DNA of 64,000 bases, taken from assembly GCA_036873755.1 (NCBI GenBank), contig JAVTVY010019573.1, positions 1-64,000 of the forward strand. Reading direction: 5' to 3'. This DNA is from Hanleya hanleyi (Eukaryota > Mollusca > Polyplacophora > Lepidopleurida > Hanleyidae). Below are positions 58,030 to 64,000 of the stretch, one piece after another; position 1 is the stretch's first letter; each line of letters begins with the position of its first letter. Both the position numbers and the translations under genes were made by a program. The notes under the pieces were generated by a model. That model worked only from the letters and a program-made list of their open reading frames with translations, ran no database searches and had not been told where the DNA came from.

Positions 58030-58520
58030 TTTAAACATTAAACATTTATAAACAATGTTAGTATTTATTATCAAATCAAACCTGCTATAGTTTGCCCTAA
58101 TCGGGGAGGCTGGGTCGGGCAGTCAAGACTAAAGCAAGTTTGATCTGACAATAAATACTAACATTGTTTATAAATGTTTAATATTTATGTCTCAAATCTA
58201 CACCTGCTATAGTTTGCCCACTACCAACAGTAGGAGGTGGGCCTTGGCTTTGTTGAAGTGTGGCTGTAACCACTGAGATGATCAGAGATGCATGGGACCG
58301 TAAATTGATTCCGTCAGTGAACCCTGGGCGTAAAGCATTGTAGGGGCTAAGGGACAATTTCTAGTGAGACGGTAAGAAGGGTATGAGGACCGAGGCTTCT
58401 GAACCCGAATACTAGTGGAACCAACTGCCCATGGTTGTGGTACGTTAATTGAACCCGTCAGTGAACCCTGGGCGTAAAGCACTGTAGGGGCTAAGGGGCA
58501 ATTACTAGTGAGACTAGGGT
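58030..58520. repeat. Repeat with an internal inverted pair; direct partner at 59636-60020
   Basis: AAACATTTATAAACAATGTT at 58040 faces AACATTGTTTATAAATGTTT at 58161, around GCAGTCAAGACTAAAGC. The right half (58125-58520) is repeated directly at 59625-60020, offset about 1.5 kb, including a tandem CCCGTCAGTGAACCCTGGGC pair. It probably represents terminal or non-coding sequence of the adjacent DIRS-like element. Confidence 0.75.
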
Positions 58521-58572
58521 ACCAACGGTTGCTCCAATCGCCAATTTCTTACTATGAAATTTTCTTGGATGT

Positions 58573-58640
58573 CCGACACTAGATTTACCTAGAAACATAA
58601 ATACAGTTATACTCACTGTATTTACTAGTGTCGGGGTCTT
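58573..58640. other. Perfect hairpin in the DIRS-like region
   Basis: CCGACACTAG pairs with CTAGTGTCGG, and AAATACAGT with ACTGTATTT inside it, separated by a short loop. It could be a cruciform or transcript hairpin. Role unknown. Confidence 0.7.
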
Positions 58641-58689
58641 GATAGCTGACTTGGCTGGTATTTGCGATTACCGATATGCCGTGACTCTT

Positions 58690-59480
58690 AACCATCTGGT
58701 CGGTCGGCTTGAGATCGGTACTGCCCCCCCCCCACCCGTTTTTTTTCTTTGAAGACTAGGCGACTACATGTTGGGCAGCAAAGAGCGGCCCTAACATGGC
58801 CAGGTTGTCTGTTTGTACTGACAAGTCTCTCAGATAGAAATCTGTAACGTGGAATTGGCACTCCAAGCACAGGTTTGGACAATGTCATCCAGCGATACGT
58901 TCTTCCATAAAGGCCATGGTGTTGCGATGGCTCGTATTTCATGAGAAGATGCAGAGGCTAGCAGTGCGGGGGGCATCGAGGGATAGTTCGTATGTCCATT
59001 TAATGGTCTTGCTCAACCAAGAGGCCACCGTGTTCTTGGTAATGTCTTGATTAGCCCTTGCGAGAAGAGAGAGCAGTAGTAGTCGATGAAAACCTCTAAT
59101 ATGATTGGTACGGCTGAGATAGTGACGTATTGCTCGTACAGGAATACTGGACATAATGGGATAATTCGTATGTCCATTAATGGTCTTGCTCAACCAGGAG
59201 GCCACCGTATTCTTGGTAATGTCTTGAGTAGCCCTTGGGAGAAACGAGAGCATCAGTAGTCGACAAGAACCTCTGATAGGATTGGTACGGCTGAGGTAGT
59301 GACGTATTGCTCGTACTGGACATAGTAAGATGTCGTATCAAGTCCTTGAACAAATCTGACAATGCAGGGATCGAATGACGTAGAGCAAAAGGTCCTTGTC
59401 GTACAGTCTATTCTTGATGACGAACTCATGAACAGGGCGGAAGGATATGCGTGCCCAATCTGCTGACCAAGTGAGATTCT
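58690..59480 (-). pseudogene. C-terminal part of a DIRS-type tyrosine recombinase, internally duplicated
   Basis: The minus strand reads RAIRHYLSRT, ANQDITKNTVASWLSKTI, a long gap, then FLSERLVSTNRQPGHV. The 'xxITKNTVASWLSKTI' helix corresponds to the conserved segment before the catalytic H-x-x-R region of DIRS-type recombinases. About 175 bp (58985-59160 and 59162-59335) are tandemly duplicated, repeating that helix. The VIKNRLY start of the block (59400-59470) duplicates 60030-60110, so two partial copies have been joined. Stops and frame changes make it inactive. Confidence 0.6.
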
Positions 59481-60017
59481 GCTGTAATTTAAAAATTCTC
59501 ACCCGCTGGAGCCTCAGCCAATAGGTTACACTGCGCCTGCGCCCAAATGCACTTCCCCAAATCCTTTTTCTTCTATAAGCCTATAGCGTGATGCGTGCAA
59601 GGTCGAGAAGAGTGCGGAGAGGATGGATCGGGTAGTCAAGACTAAAGCAGGTTTGATTTGATAATAAATAATAACATTGTTTATAAATGTTTAATATTTA
59701 TGTCTCAAATCTACACCTGCTCTAGTTTGCCCACTACCAACAGTACGAGGTGGGCCTCGGCTTTGTTGAAGTGTGGCTGTAACCGCTGAGATGATCAGAG
59801 ATGCATGGGACCGTAAATTGAACCCGTCAGTGAACCCTGGGCATAAAGCACTGTAGGGGCTAAGGGACAATTTCTAGTGAGACGGTAAGAAGGGTATAAG
59901 GACCGAGGCTTGTGAACCCGAATACTAGTGGAACCAACTGACCATGGTTGTGGTACGTTAATTGAACCCGTCAGTGAACCCTGGGCGTAAAGCACTGTAG
60001 GGGCTTAAGGGCAATTA

Positions 60018-60503
60018 CTAGAGCGCAAGGTCATGGTTGTACAGTCTATTCTTGATGACGAACTCATGAACAGGGCGGAAGGATATGCGTGCCCAATCTG
60101 CTGACCAAGTCATTGATTTCCTTTCCAAGACATGAAGCTCGGATACTCTAGACGCCAGGGCGAAGGCCGCTAGGAAGGCAGTCTTGTAGGAAACAGCTTT
60201 CATAGAGACTGGCTGTAATGGTTCAAAGGGTGGTGGATGAAGGTGTGCGCTGAGATACCACACCAATGTCCCACTTCGTATTAGTTGTCGGGCACGACGT
60301 GACTGTAATTCACAGGCATGTAAAAGAGCAGAGATATTGGGATCCAGGCTAATGTCAATGCCAGGAGATAAAAGTAGACCCAAGGTTGATCGGTACCCTT
60401 CAGTAGTGGTGCTTTTGAACTTCTTATCTTGGTGCAGGTGAAGAAGAAAGCAGTGTCGAGATCGGAGTCTTGACGTCGATATCATGAGACGAAAAATCTC
60501 CAC
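60018..60503 (-). pseudogene. N-terminal part of a DIRS-type tyrosine recombinase
   Basis: 161 open codons: TTTEGYRSTLGLLLSPGIDI, then PPFEPLQPVSMKAVSYKTAF and LALASRVSELHVLERKSMTW. The 'KTAFLxAxAxASRVSELHxL' segment carries the first catalytic arginine region of tyrosine recombinases. It is the typical DIRS pattern. The frame ends where the 58520-type repeat has been joined at about 60018, so the catalytic C-terminus is detached. Confidence 0.75.
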
Positions 60504-61960
60504 TTAGACTGGTGCTGTGATGTGGAAGATCGGTTGGGTGAAACCATCGTCTTTGCAATATCTGCTGCAAATTCTTGGTCTGTGAGGGTACACTTGGTAA
60601 TCTGCAGACGTTTAAGATGAGCCGCTGAGGGTTGTGATGGGGTATCCCGCAGGATTGGCTTAACAGGTTGACCCAGACTGGTAGGCGACGTGGAGAGGCG
60701 ATGAGTAGAGGGATCAGGGCCGAAAACCACGGTCGACGTGGCCAACACTGAGCAATGAGAAGAATGATGCAGTCGTGTTGAACAATCTTTTGTAGTACTT
60801 CCTGCAGTAAGGCAATGGGTGGGTAGGCGTATGCAAGGAATTTGGGCCAGTTGATCGATAGGGCATCGATGGTGTATGCTCGAGTGTTCAGAAACGGACT
60901 GATGCATAGGGAATGCTGTGCATTGTTCCTCGTCGCAAACAGGTCGATCAGAGGGTTTCCCAGATGCTGGTGATGTGTTGGAAGACCTCTGGATGCAGTT
61001 GCCGTTCGGTCTGTAGTACAGTGTCTGGCGAGACAGATGATCTGCTAATACATAGAGCCGATCTGGGACATGACGAGCATGCATGTGGTAGTTATGTTGC
61101 TAAGCCCAGTCAAAGAGGGTCCATCTGTCGGATATCTCTAGGTCGTCACGATGGGCTCCCAAAACTGTCTCGGACGCATTGGTGTAGAGATGGTGTAGTG
61201 GAGCTGACGGTACAAGGAGTACTCCCCGCATGACATCGTTACAGGACTGCCACCAAATCAGATGTGGGTATAGAGACGTCAATAACGGACCAGGGGGTTG
61301 AAGAATGACATCGGAAGATATCCCTGTAGGTGGTGTTGCAGAGGCCGAACTTGGAGACGACCGTAGTGAGTGAGGTCTTGAGTGGATGTGAGTTGACCTA
61401 AAAGACTCTGCCAAAGCTTGAGGGCTGTGAAGGTGAATCAAAATTTGGAACCATAGTCTGAAGCTTGGTCCACCGGACTTCTAGAGGTCATGTCAACTTA
61501 TTGACTGAGTGGAAGACTGCCCCGATGAAGTGATGACATTGCTCTGGTGGCAACTCTGATTCCTGAGGGTGAGGGGAAAACCAAGATGTCGGCTGTGTAT
61601 ACCTCGATATGAATACCCATAGATGCAGGAACGCCATGATTGTTTTGAGATACTGATGAAAAATCTTTATGCGATGTTGACTCCGGAAAAAGGGAGAAAC
61701 TGCCACTCGAATCGTCGACCAGCGATGGTAAACGTAGGAAGCGACGAGGATGAATGGGTAGGTGAAGATCTGCGTCTAGTAAATCGATGGGGTTTACCAA
61801 TCCCGAGAGATGTAGATGGCCCGGATCGATGAAAAATCGACGTCATCATGACACGGGGTGGTGGCGACAAGTGCCAAACTCCCAGCTGTAAGCGGCCGCC
61901 GACTACCAGATGGTTAAGGAAAAGGGAACCAAACCTGACAACTCTAGCCATGCAGATGGT
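60504..61960 (-). pseudogene. DIRS-like reverse transcriptase and RNase H, frameshifted
   Basis: Minus-strand blocks in order: an RT segment with IDLLDADLHLPIHPRRFLRL and FEWQFLPFSG (61700-61800); GIHIEVYTADILVFPSP (61570-61630), where the usual Y-x-D-D motif reads YTAD; PPEQCHHFIGAVFHSV (61500). Then come LIWWQSCNDV (61240), LYTNASETVLGAHRDDLE (61150), characteristic of the RNase H core, and MHARHVPDRLYVLADHLSRQ (61030-61084). Between them the frame changes several times. RT, RNase H and tyrosine recombinase in this order define DIRS-like retrotransposons. The start of the element was not found. Confidence 0.75.
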
Positions 61961-64000
61961 AAGGTAGAGTGGTTGGGAACACTACAATACTTGATCCAAT
62001 GACAGTCCGGTACAGGAGGTTTGTCTGGATGAAGTAACATGGAGACCATAACGGAGACAGAGCCCGCAAACTTGTAAGCTCGAACATCTCCGACGCAAAG
62101 CCAGTAGTATGCCATCTATCCGCAAATGTAACGCATCCATACTCCAGAGTTGACGTCCGTGAAAAACGGAGGTTGACACTCATGTAGGAACTACCGTCGA
62201 GGTCCTGAGTCTTTGGCAGATGGACACAAACAGGATCACTAATGATGCGGACGACAAACGACGATCAAGATTTGAAAACATCGTAGAGGCTCATCTGAAA
62301 CATAGCCCATAGTGTCGTTGCGGAATCTGAAATGAAGGACGATCTATAACGGACAAGTGGAAGAGGACACATGGTCTAGGAAGGCAATGGCATAGTCCAA
62401 GATCATGCCTCATATCCACAATCTGGAACTGACCAATCAAGTGATTTATAAAGTGATCACTGGTGTTACATAATAACCCATGAAATCAATGTTCAATGCT
62501 GAGTAAAAATAAAATTGGGGTCATATACTTACCAGCCCGTCACAAAAATATAAAATGATCATCCGGTTAATTATGACAGTAAAATTATGCATATAATTTC
62601 AATATAATCTCAATAAAATAAATTAATTTAATTTTACAATGCTGTAGATCAAAGAGATGTTTTGGACGAAGCAAGTAGAAGAGAGACGGCTAAAATCATT
62701 AGTCTATGAATGAATGAAGCCGTAGTCCATAGAGTCGATTGTACTGGACTGTGGCTGGATAGAGGGCGTCTCCAGGTCGGACGTCCGCTGAGAAGAATAA
62801 GGTGGGGCTATTGTTCGGTCTTGATCGAAATGATAGCTCTAAACGTACACAATTGGACCTCAGCCTGGGTACTGTGTTCCTAGGCAGTGACAAACCAGTG
62901 ACCGACGATTGCATACTCCAGACTTGATCTTTGCCTTGAACGTAACAAGTCTGCTGAAGTCGATATAACCCTGAATAAGACCTGTGCAGACATAATGCCA
63001 GGGAAAATCTTCGTAACACTAATGTCGTGTGACCCGAGAGTATTCTGTTTGTCTTCCAGGGAAAATAAACTCACATTAGGTCTGTTCATAATTTCTCAGT
63101 AAAAAAGAAATTAATTTAATACTAATATTAATTTCAAATACAGATCTAAGAAATCGTATCTGATTTAAAGAACATTCTGATTTAAATACATGAAAGCCTG
63201 TTTTAGATTGAATGGTTTACTTTAGAGACCAGCATATATCTAGGCTAAGTTTCTTCGTAATAGAAACGGGAAATATTTCTTGAAAAATTGTGTACCAAGG
63301 ATGCGCACAAATTCTCATAGACTCTCGTGATTTTTATAAACGAATAAAATGATAACATATATTTATCAAGAGAGTAATTAGGCACATTCAACTGTGTGCA
63401 ACGTGCGTATAATAAGCTGTTGATATTTTATAACACGCGCCTACTTGATGACGCCAGTAACAACAACAACACAATATAACGAAGTAAAATGGCAGAAAAG
63501 AATTCATAATAGCCAATATATTATCGTTAAAATTTAGCACGTATACTTCCCAAAGGAAACCTGTAGACTCGAGACGATGATTTCCAGTCGTTGTTAGTGT
63601 AAATCCAGTCGTAAATGACAGTAAAATCATCCCACTGGCATCCATCTTTTTCGTGAATGGTGAAAGAAAGGTCAAGGTCAGTCTGCAGGTTCAGGACAAA
63701 CCAGATTTTCGTTCTGCCTTGACAACAAAAGGCTAGTCTGTACAATAGGCTGTTGTTCTCCGATAACAAAAGGCAGGTTTGGCTCAGTGGTCTTTCTCCC
63801 TCCTTTTGTTCTCTTCCCTTTGCTTACCACTGCCTATGTTGTCCGCAAAGCAGTGGGGACTGACTGCGTAACCAGTAGGCCTACTCTCGATAACAGCTGG
63901 CCAGGTAAGTTTCCGACACGTATAGTGCCGCTTGATGGAATTACAGGTGACACAGGTGACGGTCAATCTGGCATGTCTCCATTGATATTTCTATCAACTT
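61961..64000. other. Unassigned end of window
   Basis: No recognisable gene. The minus strand at about 62520-62535 reads CTGGTAAGTATATGACCCC, a strong splice-donor-like sequence, but I cannot attach an exon to it. Open frames up to 106 codons (62699-63019, 63388-63675) show no known domain. Confidence 0.35.

Noticed and set aside
60482..61084. 200-codon minus-strand frame as an intact protein
   Set aside because: Only its first 20 residues match DIRS RNase H; the rest is an out-of-frame reading after a frameshift.

Overview
The window looks like a stretch of invertebrate animal genome dominated by mobile elements. It is AT-rich, shows no operon structure, has splice-site signals in front of its coding regions, and carries retroposons with target-site duplications. 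A mollusc is my best guess, because two short repeats (45240-45365 and 54383-54460) carry the GTGAGTGAG head followed by an 'ATATTTCAGTCATATCACGACG'-type core that I associate with molluscan SINEs. That attribution is from memory and is an inference. I see only three well-preserved protein-coding regions in 64 kb, and two of them belong to one transposon.

Region by region. 1-4130: 2.5 copies of a 1622-bp direct tandem repeat that starts at the window edge. 3541-19874: a roughly 6.2-kb segment duplicated in tandem, with the breakpoint near 9659. Each copy carries a decayed Penelope-like retroelement (RT plus GIY-YIG) on the minus strand. The second copy also carries a 3.8-kb palindromic insertion (12709-16524) containing two head-to-head pseudogene fragments of a 'GCDT' multicopy family. 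The second Penelope-like copy continues upstream into an ORF1 with an SGNH-hydrolase-like domain (19899-21323). 21330-30364: dispersed repeats, a 156-bp tandem repeat, and a second RT pseudogene (24420-26530). That pseudogene is interrupted by a piggyBac-like MITE (TTAA duplication) and a short retroposon (12-bp duplication).

30365-44972 is the centrepiece: a 14.6-kb apparently intact DNA transposon of the PIF/Harbinger-related ISL2EU type. It has about 3.2-kb terminal inverted repeats whose inner halves are opposed arrays of a 27-bp minisatellite, and an AT duplication at the ends. Its two genes converge: a SAP-SWIM-YqaJ-PHD protein (plus strand) and a THAP-DDE transposase (minus strand, all three catalytic acidic residues present). 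A paralogous host repeat at 22740-22870 resembles the empty target site. Both genes have a splice acceptor immediately before their start codon, and both terminal repeats contain the same splice-donor-like CAG/GTGAGTAA. I infer that both genes are expressed from duplicated leader exons in the terminal repeats and spliced across the minisatellite arrays.

45240-52390: a SINE, a Harbinger-like palindromic element (45488-48240, TTA duplication) and another multi-layer palindromic element (48308-52159), almost back to back. 52671-54206: an intact, largely intronless armadillo-type repeat gene of about ten 44-residue repeats; its function is unknown. 54207-64000: small repeats, an 11-copy 37-bp tandem repeat, and a rearranged DIRS-like tyrosine-recombinase retroelement on the minus strand (58690-61960). 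I recognise nothing in the last 2 kb.
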